Both the position numbers and the translations under genes were made by a program. A DNA stretch of 64,000 bases from Viola odorata (Eukaryota; Streptophyta; Magnoliopsida; Malpighiales; Violaceae), in the NCBI GenBank assembly GCA_963691705.1, contig OY829541.1, positions 55,041,931 through 55,105,930 on the forward strand, read 5' to 3'. Each line of letters starts with the position of its first letter. Positions within the stretch are counted from its first letter, which is position 1. Shown one piece after another: positions 9,874 through 21,764 of the stretch. A model generated the notes under the pieces. It was not told the DNA's origin. It ran no database searches and saw only the letters and a program-made list of their open reading frames with translations.

Positions 9874-11283
9874 ATGGCACAGAAACCAGTTGTAGCCATT
9901 GTGCCCACACCTGGGATGGGTCATCTTATCCCGCTTGTCCAGTTTTCTAAAAAACTTATCTTAAATCACTTCTCAGTCACATTAATCATTCCGTCAAATG
10001 GTCCCCCACCAGAGGCCCAAAAGAAGATCCTCCAATCCCTTCCCGAATCCATAAACTGCGTTGTTTTACCCCCGGTCAGCTTTGATGATTCACCGGGCAG
10101 CAGTACCGAAAGCAAGATCTCCCTCACAGTATCTCGCTCTCTCCCTTCGATTAGCCGAGCATTCCAGTCGCTAGTTGCAATTAATCGAGTAGTTGCTGTC
10201 GTCGTTGATCTCTTCGGCACCGACGTGTTCGATGTCGCCAAAGAGCTCAACATCCCGCCATATGTATACTTCCTTTGCCCAGCATTTTGTGTCTCGCTCT
10301 TTTTTCAGATTGAAAAGCTGGATCAGCTGGTGTCCGGCGAGTACCGGGACATGACTGAGCCGGTAGAGTTACCAGGGTTCAGAATCCCGGTTCATGGGAG
10401 GGATTTTCCATCTCCGCTTCAGAATCGGAAGGATGATGGGTACAAATGGATCATTCATCATGCTAAACGATACAGTTTAGCCGAGGGTATTTTGGTGAAT
10501 AGCTTCAACGACTTGGAAGCAGAGGGGATACAGTGTTTGCAAGACAGTAACAAAGAACTGGGGTACCCACCCGTTTACCCAATCGGGCCTGATATTCAGT
10601 CCGGTTCCAGGAGTGAAGCCAATGATGGATCCAAATCATGTCTCGAGTGGTTGGATGATCAACCGAGCGGGTCCGTTTTGTATGCCAGTTTCGGGAGCGG
10701 CGGGACCCTGAGCTCCGATCAGATGAATGAATTGGCGATGGGATTGGAATTGAGTGGTCAGAAATTCTTGTGGGTAGTGAAAAGCCCCAATAATTCAGCC
10801 GCGAATGCGTCATATTTTAGTGCGGATAGTGGTGCGGACCCATTTGGTTTCCTGCCAGATGGGTTCGTAGAGAGGACCAGAGGTCAGGGTCTGTTGGTCT
10901 CATCATGGGCGCCACAGGTTCAGGTGCTGAGCCATGGGTCCACCGGTGGGTTTTTGACCCATTGTGGTTGGAATTCATCGCTGGAGGGAATTGTGTGTGG
11001 TGTGCCGATGATTGCTTGGCCGCTCTACGCGGAGCAGAAGATGAATGCGGTGCTGTTAGTCGATGACCTGAATGTGGCGTTGAGGCCGAAATTTGATGAG
11101 AATGGGTTTGTTGGGAGGGAGGAGATTGCGAAAGTGGTGAAGGGATTGATTGCAGGTGATGAAGGGAAGGTGGTTCGTGATCGTATCCGGTGGTTGAAAG
11201 AAGCTGCTGCGAAGGCAGTAAGTGAAGAAGGGAGTTCTACAAAAACATTCAACGAACTACTCCTCAAATGGAAAAAAGAGTAA
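9874..11283 (+). CDS. UDP-glycosyltransferase, UGT72-like (469 aa)
   Basis: This is an intact, intronless family 1 glycosyltransferase that moves a sugar, usually glucose from UDP-glucose, onto small acceptors in the cytosol. Seen: catalytic His17 in TPGMGH, the partner Asp112 in VVVDLFGTDVF, and a full 44-residue PSPG donor-binding box at residues 345-388 from WAPQVQVLSHG to YAEQ, with the HCGWNS core and the final Gln typical of glucose users. The 469-residue length is normal. The N-terminal VAIVPTPGMGHLIPL and FGSGGTLS blocks point to the UGT72 group (hydroquinone or monolignol glucosyltransferases); the acceptor cannot be read from sequence. I start at ATG 9874, inside GCCATGGCA; upstream in-frame codons are not ATG. 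Confidence 0.93.
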   Translation: MAQKPVVAIVPTPGMGHLIPLVQFSKKLILNHFSVTLIIPSNGPPPEAQKKILQSLPESINCVVLPPVSFDDSPGSSTESKISLTVSRSLPSISRAFQSLVAINRVVAVVVDLFGTDVFDVAKELNIPPYVYFLCPAFCVSLFFQIEKLDQLVSGEYRDMTEPVELPGFRIPVHGRDFPSPLQNRKDDGYKWIIHHAKRYSLAEGILVNSFNDLEAEGIQCLQDSNKELGYPPVYPIGPDIQSGSRSEANDGSKSCLEWLDDQPSGSVLYASFGSGGTLSSDQMNELAMGLELSGQKFLWVVKSPNNSAANASYFSADSGADPFGFLPDGFVERTRGQGLLVSSWAPQVQVLSHGSTGGFLTHCGWNSSLEGIVCGVPMIAWPLYAEQKMNAVLLVDDLNVALRPKFDENGFVGREEIAKVVKGLIAGDEGKVVRDRIRWLKEAAAKAVSEEGSSTKTFNELLLKWKKE

Positions 11284-11331
11284 ACCAAGAGAAAAAAGAG
11301 GAAGATCTGATGGTTTACTCCTTTCTCTTCC

Positions 11332-11401
11332 CATTAGTCATTACCCCTTTCTCTACCCATTAGTCATTACCAACCCATTAGTCATTACCCCTTTCTCTAC
11401 C
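11332..11401. repeat. Short tandem repeats downstream of the UGT
   Basis: Three copies of CATTAGTCATTACC, two of them extended by CCTTTCTCTACC, lie in a row just after the UGT stop codon, probably in its 3' UTR. Confidence 0.7.
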
Positions 11402-11739
11402 CTCTCATTCTCTCCTCTCTTCTGCGCAGTCGCTTATGCTTTTTGCCTATCTGCTCCGTCCACCTTATGCTGTTCACTCTCCATCCTCCCCACACCTCCT
11501 ACTTTTTGTTCTCTCTCCATCCCGTCCCCTTTCTTTCGTGCTATTCTTCTAGTAATTCCCCACCAACGAAAATCTTTGTAGTGGACTAAGATTTGATTTA
11601 ATTTGATGCGGTTTGATTTAGTTCTTCTTCCTTCTCCCTCCCTTACATTTTTTGCTAGGTTTGGGAATAAATTGGGAATTAATTGGGTTGGGAATTTGGG
11701 ATTGGTCGGTTTGTGAAATTGAATTTAAGAGGAGAACCT
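11402..11739. other. Spacer downstream of the UGT
   Basis: Pyrimidine-rich then AT-rich sequence. I see no gene. Confidence 0.35.
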
Positions 11740-12238
11740 ATACATATGGGCGAATCCAAAATCCGAAAACTCTCGAATTCTGACAGTTGCCACCGAAATG
11801 TGTCCGAAAATCTTTCGGATCGATTTGGATGGGTGAGTTTGGATCGGATCGGGTCCGTCGATCCGATCTCACCCCTAATGACTAATGGGTTGGTAATTTA
11901 GTACGAGGAACTACCAATAATTAATTAATTAACCATTTCTTTAGTTTTTTTCACTTTGCTAATTGCAAACAACCAAAACTAGCACACGACAGCCGCTAAG
12001 GGTGGGTCTGCCTCTTAAAGCCCAAAAACAATTTGTGGTAAATGGGCATTAAAGTCAGCCCGGCCCAATTCGAAAAATCCGATTCGAAACGATCCGAATC
12101 TGAACTTGTCAGATTGGTTTCGGATTTCCTAACAAAAATTCCAAAAAAATACCAATCTGATCCGAAATTATCTGAATCCGAATTTATCCGATTCGAACTC
12201 GTCGGATTCCAATCCGAAATTTGAATTCTCACCCCTAA
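11740..12238. mobile_element. Degraded hAT-like termini rich in CCGAAT motifs
   Basis: Two blocks, about 11740-11878 and 11999-12238, are full of short CCGAAT/TCCGAA and GATCGG variants, and both finish with TCACCCCTAA. Reversed, that is TTAGGGGTGA, a start typical of plant hAT elements whose subterminal regions carry such repeats. The left end of the second block (TAAGGGTGGG) may be its partner. There is no transposase and no clear target duplication. Confidence 0.4.
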
Positions 12239-13927
12239 TCTTGATCTACCTACTTAAAGATTTGGTTAGCTTCTTGTAGCTGTTTTGTACCGCAGAGTCT
12301 CCGTAGGTTTCACCGCTTCTTTCGGTTCTTTTCAATTTTGGCCCTCTCTTTTTGTTATTGCATGAAAATTGAAATGCACTCTTGACCAATAATTTACTGA
12401 GGGCCTATTTATTAGAGGAGATTCTTTCGAAAAAAAATTATTTTTTAGAAAACTAAAGAAAAAAAAATTGTATTTACCGTGAGTAGTTTTTTTATTCAGA
12501 AAATGAAAAAAAATAATTTATGTTTTTAATTTAACACACAAAATTAGAGATGCCGAAATTCTTGTTCTCTAAATTTTAGAAATTTCTCTTCTCCAACCAA
12601 AAACGTGTGTTTCTCACTTTAATGAATTTTTCTTTAACCCAAATTTACGCTCATCTCTAAATTACATTTTCATACCTACACTTTATATACTCTTCTTCTT
12701 CTCTGCGCTCCGCCATTATAACTACAACCTCCTCAGCTCCGACAATTAAATCTACCTCACCTTCTTCTCTGACGTGCTCTCTCTCTCTCTTGTAGTCTCG
12801 TCTCACCTTCTCACTCCGACGACGTCGTGCTCTCTCTCCCGCCGTCTCTCCCCACCTTCTCACTCCAAAGCATAAAATCGTCTGCGACCCTCTCCACTGC
12901 CCATCTGCACCTTCTTCGCTTCTCATCTGCGACGCTTGCCTCTCTGCTCTTCCCCAAATTAAATCCCTCGTCTGACCTTGAACCTTCAACCGATTCTATT
13001 GTAGGCTCGATCTTTTTCCTTACTTTCTAGGGTTTCACATTTTATTGTGCTCAGTAATGAAGTTACCAATTTAGCTTCTTTTTATGTTCAATTAATTTCA
13101 TTAGGTTTTGATTTCTCGATTTTGTTCCCCTGTGATGGAATTTGGTTTTGATCAATTCAATGATTATGGCATAAAATAAGTTAATTAATGGGTGTAGCTG
13201 TATATGAATAGGTTTATACTGAGCATGGATGTTGTTAATTTGATGTTTAATTGCACTGGAGAATAATTACTTGATAGTAGATAAATTGTTGGAAGTTGAA
13301 GTTTTATGTCATTCAAAGAATATTTACTTTCCATGTAAGAGTTGGACCTGTAGTGGGATTTGCAAGTTTGTTGAGAGGATCAGTAGGTTAGATTACTTAG
13401 ATGGCTCTAGAGGGATTTAGGATTTGGGTATAGAAATTTGTTCGTGAAAATCCAATGAGAGAAATGAGTTGAGGAGTTCTTGCTGGTGGGATTCTAATTC
13501 ATTTTAGGCAAGAAGATGAAACCCAATAGTAAATTCTGAGACTTTACTGCTAAGTTTCAATTCTGAGTGTTTGCTTGGTTATTGGTAATTTTGGCTTTGC
13601 TTTGTATGCAGTGGAGTAGTGAGTCCATGCTTGCAAGATCAATTTTATTGATCAAAAACCATTGAACTGTTTTTTATATTAACAAAAGTCAGTTTAGACA
13701 ATAGTTATCTTGAGTCAGTATAAATGAACTGAACTCTTCCATGATTTTCATTCCAAACAAGCTCTAAAGAAAGAATAATCGATATTTACGGTTGAATTGA
13801 TTGTTAACGTTAGCTTCAGTGATTAGAAGTGAAAATGACATGTTTGATTGCTTGGTAATTATTACTTGTGGAGGGATTAATGTGAAGTTGTAATAATTTT
13901 TATATTTGCAGGGTTGAGAATATGGAT
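12239..13927. other. Spacer with a possible family 1 relative; no gene called
   Basis: At about 12411 a start GGGCCTATTTATTAGAG, and at about 12618 a phrase TTTAATGAATTTTTCTTTAA with a following CTTCTTCTTCTC stretch, recall the element at 1789-3236 (compare about 2004-2070). A CT-rich stretch at 12700-13000 looks like a 5' leader, followed by AGGGTTT at 13030, but no convincing coding exon follows. The rest is AT-rich and featureless. Confidence 0.3.
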
Positions 13928-14158
13928 GTTGATTTAGATCATTATTGGTGAAGATTTAATCTGACCTACATTATGAGCCTTGATTTACTTCCTAATTGGT
14001 GGCTGATTTACTTCCTAATTAGTGACTTATTTTCTTTCCATAATTCATTGTTGTAATTGCTCTCACATGTGCATATATATGTACCAATGTAATGAGTCTA
14101 AATAAGTAAGAAATAATAGAATACTCTTACTCTTCAAATTCTCACATGGTAGCGGAGC
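13928..14158 (+). mobile_element. 5' LTR end and primer binding site of a Ty1/copia element
   Basis: A sequence ending ...TTCTCACA at 14146 is followed directly by TGGTAGCGGAGC at 14147-14158, a two-base variant of the initiator-Met tRNA binding site TGGTATCAGAGC used by most plant copia elements. The LTR start is uncertain; TGTTGATTTAG at 13928 is the best TG candidate, giving an LTR of about 220 bp. A TATATATGTACC stretch at about 14075 may be part of its U3/R region. The coding remains follow at 16680. Confidence 0.6.
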
Positions 14159-14279
14159 TTTAAGTTTCTTAACCTGAGAAACAAAGGCATTAGAGCTATA
14201 GGAAATTCCTTGAGGATTATCCTTTGTTTTAGCAGGTTTCATTGCTGCAAATTTCCTATCTATTTAAAACTTCAGCCTT

Positions 14280-16572
14280 TGTTGCTACCAGATTTTTGAC
14301 GCATTTTTTGCACTTTTTTTGTTTATCGCATTATTAGCCCGTTTAAATCGAAATTCTATCGATTTTCGATCTTTGGCTATTTATTTTAACATTTCGTATC
14401 ATTTAGTGTCATTTTAGTTTTTTCGTATTTTTACTCTCTTTTCGTTCGAACTTCTATCGGTCCTGAATAAATTTCCTCGGACCGTGGATCGAATGCATTC
14501 TTTCTTTAATTGATAATTATCTACTATTATTGTCGTTCGCATCATCTCATTTTATTTTATCCAATTTACTTTGCTATAGTATTTATTTTTCGTTCGAACT
14601 TTTAAGGATTCCGAGCGAGTAAATTCGGACCTTAAATCGAACTTTTTCTTTATCTACTGATTACTATTTATTTTGTTGCATTTTATTGCATGTTTTAGTA
14701 TTTTTGGTTCGGAATTTTGTTCATTTCAAACGAGATTCCTCGTGTTGATAATTCGAACCAATTAAATAAACATTAAACATTTTTCAAAAGTCAACCCATC
14801 TCAATCCTTGATCAAAATTGACTCATCTTTGCTTCATATCCAATGGCTCTCAATTTAAGCATGAGGATTCATGCATGTTCCTCTTCTCTGACACCAAATA
14901 CAAATGCATATTCGTTTTGCCACTATTCCTAATGCCACCTCATTCCATTTCTACGTTTTTCTGTTGCTCTTCATTTGCATCCTGTAGCACAATTTTCATT
15001 TTCCTCTCCTCAACCCCTATAAATAGCAGAACCAACACAGAACCAACACACAGACAAAAACATCCACAAAATTCATATACTTTCTCCCTCTCTTTCTCAT
15101 GCTCTCTCTCGGCAACGTTAAGGAAGCAAGGCAAGAAATTCCTTTTCCCTTTTATTCCTATCAATTAAACAATCGCTTGCTCTAATGTGGTCTTTTCTTG
15201 TTTTTTTGTACATATTTATTCTTCGCCACTGCTATCGTTTCGCCGCCGGAGAAGAGCCGCCGAGTTGCTGCTCTGTCGCGCGCCGCCATTGCCGCGAGCC
15301 ACGCCACTGCCACTGCTGTGTTTGACGTGCTGGTCTGCTGAGCGAGCTACTTCACCAAGCTGGTGCGCCACCACCACCGACCGCTGTTGTTGCCACTGGA
15401 GCCGCAACTGGCAGTTGTTGGTTCGGCCGAAGGAGGAGGCAAGCTGCTACTGGCGTTGCGCTGCGGGAGCTGCCATGGCGTCTCTTGTTTGCTTGCTGGC
15501 TGGACGAGGAAGACGGTGAGCAGTGTTGGGAATTAAGGAAAAATGGGCTTGGCACAAGCCAAACCCAAGTGGAAGAGAAAATGGGTTGCGTCTTGCGCAA
15601 GCCCATGAGAAAAAGAAAGTGGGCTGTTGGGCAGCCCACACGGGAGAAGAAAAGAAGGGCCAGCTGGCCCATTTGTTGGGTTGCGCTGGTCTATTGGCCC
15701 TGCTAGCGGGCCCAGCTGTGTGGCCCAGCTGGTAGGGCCCACTTTCGGCCCAGTGGGCCGAACCTTGATTTTCAAGCTCGTAATATTTTTTTCGTATGCT
15801 TTTGCTGCTTATTTATTTTTCACTCATGTACTGTTTATTTAATTTCCGTATGCTTGCATGTTTAATTATTTTCGTATGCTTTTGCATGTTTAATTATTCT
15901 GCTTACATTTAATCATCAAAATTATTTCGCTTGTGTATGGTAATTCGTATGCTCGTACCATTTAACTAATTACTTTTGCATGCTTTCAAATGCTTAAATA
16001 AATTATTCCGCCAGTATTTAATCGCTAAAAATTAATTATTTCACTCACGATAAGTCATTAAATATTTATCTATTTTTCGACTATCATTTTCCCGAACTAA
16101 TAATATCGACTTTGAAGGGTAAATCAATAGCTCATACCCTTCACAAGTAAGCATTCCTCACCCTTTTATTTATTCCCCGCTTTTTTGCATATGCGCTCGT
16201 ATGCATAACTATTTAAAATTGTTAAAAATTAATCTGTTGGGCATGATCAAATAATTTAGGCTTTTTTTTTAAATCTTTCCAAGCATGATTAAATACCTCT
16301 TTCTCCGGTAACCTTTTTAGGATGTGACTCGGGTGCCTAACACCTTCCCGAGTCCATAGTACGACCCCGAACCGTAGTTCTCGGGTTCAGACCCACTTTG
16401 CCTTAGCATTTTTATTTTTTATTTTTATGACATGACTTTAGGTTCCCTAAACCTAGAAACAAAACTAGGGTGACGACTTCATTTGCATTATGTGAGATGA
16501 GTCCGATTTCATCTCACATCCAGTCCCAAGCTCGCGTCGCATTAGGATAAAATCCAAAAAAGGGGTGCGACA
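14280..16572 (+). mobile_element. Solo LTR (2.3 kb) of a long-LTR Ty3-type element, inserted in the copia
   Basis: It starts TGTTGCTACC and ends GGGGTGCGACA, and is related along its length to the LTR at 18600-21764: shared blocks include TCGAACTTCTATCGG-like sequence, GGCCCAGTGGGCCG, GATGTGACTCGGGTGCC and GAGATGAGTCCGATTTC. The flanking five bases are GCCTT on the left and ACCTT on the right, a target duplication with one mismatch. No primer binding site follows the right end, and copia sequence resumes instead, so this is a solo LTR. ORFs in its GC-rich part (15187-15735) are not genes. Confidence 0.75.
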
Positions 16573-16679
16573 ACCTTCATTGCTGAACGTTCGTATTTGG
16601 TTTCTCTCTCCTGTTCATCTCAGCCTCCATCACTATTACCACTTATTTGTCCTCTTTCTTCTCCTACTCCCCATTTATC

Positions 16680-18599
16680 ATGTCAATTGTTAAAACTAAC
16701 AATGAGAAGAAAGAGAGGTGTGATCAGCGTAGAGAAGGACAGTGGAGGAAGAATAGAGATGATCTTTGGTGCACCTACTGCAGTAAACCAAGGCACACTA
16801 AAAAAGAGTGCTGGAAACTACATGGGAAGACGCCACGCAGAGAGGCAAGAAACAAAGAGGGTTGGAAAAATCCCCAAGCCAGAATGACAGAAGCAGTCAC
16901 ATTCGGTACTGCAGAAGGATTCAACCCAGAAGAGGTTGAAAAATTGAGACAGCTATTGGATTCACTGGATACAAAGCCAATAGGAGTAGCAGCAGCCTCA
17001 TCCTTAATCGTGACAGGCATAACTATATTCCCTACTGGTTTAAGTGTTCAAAAGCAATGTTATAAGAATACTTGGCTGATAGACTCAGGTGCCTCACACC
17101 ACATGACCTACACATCTAAACTTTTTCATAACTACACACCCTGTCCAAGCAACAGAAAAGTTATTGTTGCAAACAGCTCCCTAGCCACCGTGGCGGGTAC
17201 TGGCGACATACAGGTCACACCTACTATCATTCTTAAAAATGTCCTCCATGTACCAGAACTATGAGCTAATCTCATTTCTATCCACAGACTCACCAATGAT
17301 GCCAATTGTCGTGCTATATTTCTTCCCACACATTGTAGCTTTCAGGACCAAAAAATGAGGAGGTGGATTGGACTGGCAAAGGAGTGGCATGGCTTGTATC
17401 AACTAGAAGTTACTCCAGAGTTCAAAAATAAAGAACCCGTAACTTTAGTAAGCTTCACAAGTAAGGAAATCATTTGATTACATCATTTGCGTTTAGGTCA
17501 TCCATCCTTTAAAGTTCTAAAAGTTATGTTTCCTCACCTGTTTCTAGGAATAGATACGAAATCATTTCATTGTGAGGTGTGTGAACTTGCAAAACATACT
17601 TGTGTGACTTTTCCTATAAGTGATAAGAGAAGTTCTCAACCTTTCCAATTGATTCATAGTGATATATGGGGACCATCTGTTATTCCAAACATTTCTGGCT
17701 CTCGTTGGTTTGTTACTTTGATTGATGATTGCACTAGGGTCACATGGGTTTTCTTATTCAAACAAAATTCTAATGTCAGTAACATTATCCCTCACTTCCA
17801 TTCTATGATTCAGAACCAATTTGGAGTTAAGATTAAGTGCTTTAGGACAGACAATGCTAAAGACTACTTTAATAACACTCTTTCCTCATATTTCCAGTCA
17901 CAAGGAATTATTCATGAATCATCTTGTGTCTATACACCTCAACAGAATGGAATTGCAGAAAGGAAAAAATGGACACATTCTTAACTCCACTAGAGCTTTA
18001 TTATTTCAAGGAAATGTTCCCAAGGCCTATTGGGGAGAAGTAGTTCTTACTGCTACATACATGATTAATAGATTGCCATCTCCTATTTTGGGAAACAAAA
18101 GCCCTGTGACTGTCCTAAACTCTTTCTATCCACATTTCAGAACTACAAATGGTCTTATTCCTAGGATATTTGGGTGCACAACCTATGTCCATGTTCATCA
18201 ACCTCTTAGGAATAAATTAGAACCGAGAGCAGTAAAGTGTAAATTTTTTGGATACTCCCCTACTAAAAAAGGTTACAAGTGTTATGATCCAATCACTAGA
18301 AAAAGGTTCGTTTCTATAGATGCCACTTTTTTCAGAAAGTGTTCCCTTCTTCCATAAAATTTCACCCTAAGTAGAAGAGCTCAATTTTGAAAATTCTCAG
18401 CCTATCCGACCATTGAAACTTCCACCTAATCCACCAAATGCTCCACCTAGTCCACCAGCAGCTCCAATGCAGTCACCACAACAAGAAGATCCTAAGGCTA
18501 CATATTTATCTAGATTCTCTCGGGTATACTCAAGAAGAATTGTTCCTGAGTTGATACAAGACCAAGAGTCCAGTCCCTCTCCTCAAAATGAAACCACTG
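16680..18599 (+). pseudogene. Ty1/copia gag-protease-integrase remnant
   Basis: Domains in order: a CCHC zinc knuckle (CTYCSKPRHTKKEC, at about 16771), a protease with WLIDSGASHHMT (about 17071), an integrase zinc finger (HLRLGHP ... CEVCELAKH, about 17487-17600) and an integrase core with HSDIWGPS, FRTDNAKDY and NGIAERK. It is broken by stop codons at 17262-17264 and about 17475, and by a frameshift near 17965. Reading then continues in another frame to a Pro-rich linker that stops where the next LTR begins at 18600. Reverse transcriptase and RNase H, which follow integrase in copia elements, are not present in the window. Confidence 0.85.
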
Positions 18600-19964
18600 T
18601 GTTGCTACCCGATTTTTGACTTTTAATTTTTCAATCATCAAATATTTTCTCATTTCTAGCATCAATTTTCTAAAAATCATACGTTGGTTTATTTTTGTCA
18701 ATCTGATGTTTATTTTTACACTTAAAGTTATTTAAATTTTATTTCAGACTTTTCCCGTTCGAACTCATATCGGTTCCGAGTAAAATTCTCGGAACCAATG
18801 GTCGAATAATTTCGCTCATTAGCTACTTATTTTTTATTATTTTTCTAACTCGCCCTATCTCTTTGCGTTTCGCTCAATTATTCATTTTAACATATTTTTC
18901 ACTCGAACCTTTATCGTTTACAAGCGAATTTTTTATCAAGCGATTCAACGAACTTTTCATCACTTACTCTGCGCTAATAATTTCATTTCATTTTATTCTA
19001 CATTTTAGCATTTTTAGTTCGAGTTTTTATTTATTTTTGGGCGAAACTGCTCGTACCACAGACTCGAACCAAAAAATCAGTAGGAGAGTCAACCCTTGGT
19101 CATAGCCATTGATCTGGTTGACCAAGATGGTCAACCAAGATCAAAGGGCTGTGGTAATTACCACGTGAGCATGTCATTTTCTTCAGCTGGGTTCATGCAC
19201 GAACCCAGAAGCAAGCCTTCCTCGTCTCTGGCCTCGATCGTCGTTCCCACGCTACCAGCGACCTCGAATCTCTCAGCCAACCTCAGCCACACAACCACTG
19301 CAACGCTGCTCCTCCCTTGCTTGCCACGACCACGCGCAACCACCGAGCCAAAAATCACTCGCGATTATCAGCTATAAATAACATGCTCCCTCCCTAATTT
19401 TTTCTTGCCAATACACGAACTACTTCTCCCTCTCTAGAACTGTTCTCTATCACGAACAACTGCTTACTTCAACCCTTTGGTTGAAGTTACACCCGGTTCA
19501 AAGTTTCGTTGTTTGTTTAGCGTTTTTATGCAATTGTTTTCAAAAAAATATTTTTTTCGTGTTTTAAAGAAAAACTTGGCCGTTTTGATTTTAAATAATT
19601 TCTATTTAATGTCTAGTTTAATTGCATGGCTTTTTTTAACCAATCGTTAATCGATTCGTACGAATTTTAAGTTTTTTATTAATTAAGTTTAAATTTGATT
19701 TAATTAAATTGAGAACTGTTTTCTTTAAATCGAACTTCTGTTTTTACATGATTAAATTTCTGCAGATGAGAGGAGCATTTTGGTCAAAAATGTTTTTAAT
19801 TTCGTTGCAGGTGGCCGGACCTTGTCGCCGGCAGTAGCGCCGGCGACGCAAGGAAAGGGATGATGAACAGTCACCCTCCCTGTTTTGAATTTTGGCGTTG
19901 GGCCACGTCTGGCCCAAGCAGCAGCGCTGGCACGCAGAAGGAGAAGCTGGGCCTATGGCTCATG

Positions 19965-20953
19965 TAGGGAAGGCAATGGAGCGGGTATGGAGCGGGTAAG
20001 GCACTATCCATACCCGCACCCGCAAATTTGCGGGTAATCCATACCCGCACTCGCACCCGCGCGGTGCGGGTAAAAGGAGACAAATTGTACCCGCGAATTA
20101 CCCGCGGATTACCCGCGAATACCCGCAAATTTTTTACAATACAATAGTTAATAAGTTATAATTAACTCAAGTAAATATTGATATTGAACTATACAATTAA
20201 CTCAAGTAAATATAAGGAGTACGTTTAACAAATATCTAGCACACGTCAAAACTCAAAAAATGTCGAATAAATATAAATATTCAAGTATCGAATATGACTT
20301 ATGAGCATAACATATACATATAACTATACAATTGTAATTGGTAGTATGTTTTTTTCTTTATTCTCCTTATTTAAAATGTTATGCATATAATTTTAATTGT
20401 AATCGGTAGTATGTTATTATTCTTCTTATTAAAAGTTTATGCATATATTTTTAATTTTAATTGGTAGTATGTTTTTTTCCTTATTCTCCTTATTTAAAAT
20501 GTTATGCATATAATTTTAATTTTAATTGGTAGTATGTTTTTGTTAATTAATTAGGATAAATTAAGTATTGTAATTCTTTAAAATAGCTGAATTTAGTATT
20601 AATATTATTTTGCAACTAACTACAAAATGGAATAACAATAATACTACCGTATATCTAAGTTTTAGTGCAAAGAGAGACAAGTAATTGCTTGTAGTCTAAT
20701 GGTTAGAATATTGCCTTCCAAGCAATAGACCCAGGTTCGAATCCTGGTGGATGCATATTAAGGACATGTATATTTATTTTGCGCGGGTATTTAGTGCGGG
20801 TTGCGGTGCGGGTAAAGCACTATCCATACCCGCACTTTGCGGGTGCGGGTAAATCCATACCCGCAAAATACCCGCAAACTGCGGGTAATACCCACCCGCA
20901 ATTGCGGGTATCCGGCGGGTATCCGTACCCGCGGGTGCAAATTGCCTTCCCTA
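19965..20953. mobile_element. Non-autonomous hAT-like element (989 bp) inside the LTR
   Basis: Perfect 13 bp terminal inverted repeats (TAGGGAAGGCAAT) are flanked by a perfect 8 bp target duplication, GGCTCATG, at 19957-19964 and 20954-20961. Both subterminal regions are crowded with GCGGGTA/TACCCGC motifs in both orientations. The centre is AT-rich with a phrase containing TTGGTAGTATGTT repeated three times at about 20336-20538. There is no transposase. It holds a tRNA-Gly-like sequence at 20685-20754. Confidence 0.92.
20685..20754 (+). tRNA. tRNA-Gly(TCC)-like sequence carried by the hAT-like element
   Basis: The core matches plant nuclear tRNA-Gly(TCC): A-box-like TAGTCTAATGGTTAGAAT, an anticodon arm ATTGC-CTTCCAA-GCAAT with a perfect 5 bp stem and TCC anticodon, and a T arm CCAGG-TTCGAAT-CCTGG with a perfect 5 bp stem (B box GGTTCGAATCC). 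The two sides of the acceptor stem pair poorly, mostly by G-T, so it is unlikely to be a normal working tRNA gene. A pol III promoter may survive. It is either a tRNA pseudogene captured by the transposon or a tRNA-derived SINE head. Confidence 0.6.
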
Positions 20954-21764
20954 GGCTCATGCGGAGGAGTGAAGGGCTGGCGCTGTGCCAAGCCTGCGAG
21001 AGAAGGAAAGTGGGCCGCCTGGCCCACGCGGGAAAGGAAGCTTGGGCTGTCTCAGCCCAAGCTGAGCTGGGCCTGACCCAGCTATGGGCCCAGCTTGGTG
21101 GGCACACTCTCGGCCCAGTGGGCCGGGCCTAATATTTTAAGCCCGTCGTTTCCGTGCCGTCGTGCACTTATAATATTTATTTATTTCCGCACGCGTATTA
21201 TTTATTTTTTTGCACACTTGTACTTTTTATTTATTTTTTTTCCCGTATGTTTGTACTATTTATTTATTTTTCGTATGTTTGCATGCTTAGATAATTATTT
21301 TGTTCGTGCTTGTTTAAAATTCATCAAGCGTTTATCTCTTCCTCGTACTAATAATCTCGATCAAAAGGAGAAAGCAACTCGTATCCCTCCATCAAGTAAA
21401 CGTTTCTTTCCCTTTTACTTATTCACGTTTTTTTCTTGCATATACGCTCAAAGGTATGATTATTTAGAATTGTTAAATTTTAATTCATTGGGCATGATCA
21501 CTAAATTAGGACCTTTTATTTTACAAACATTTTTCAAAACACCTCTTTCTTCGGTAACCTTTTTAGGATGTGACTCGGGTGCCTAACACCTTCCTGAGTC
21601 CATAATACGACCCCGAACCGTTGTTCTCAAATGATAGGCACCCTAAACCTAGAAACAAAATAGGGTGGCGACTTCATTGCATCATGTGAGATGAGTCCGA
21701 TTTCATCTCACATCTCGTCCCAAATTTGCGTCGCGCAAATAAATTCCAAAAAAGGGGTACAACA

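Larger units (their letters stand above)
18600..21764 (+). mobile_element. 5' LTR of a long-LTR Tat/Ogre-like Ty3 element
   Basis: It starts TGTTGCTACCC, ends GGGGTACAACA and is followed by GTTTGGCGACTTAATAGGG, which resembles the tRNA-Arg-type primer site (TTTGGCGACT...) used by Ogre/Tat-type elements. Without the hAT-like insertion at 19965-20953 the LTR is about 2.17 kb, close to its relative at 14280-16572. It is inserted into the copia remnant. No matching 3' LTR is in the window. Confidence 0.72.

Noticed and set aside
12657..12989. 110-codon minus-strand ORF
   Set aside because: It is the complement of a CT-rich leader-like stretch, with no domain and biased composition.
15187..15842. 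Several overlapping ORFs in both strands
   Set aside because: They lie in the GC-rich part of the solo LTR; none has a domain and frames overlap on both strands.
20779..21132. ORFs of 78-117 codons rich in PYP and GYG repeats
   Set aside because: They translate the GCGGGTA subterminal repeats of the hAT-like element and adjoining LTR.
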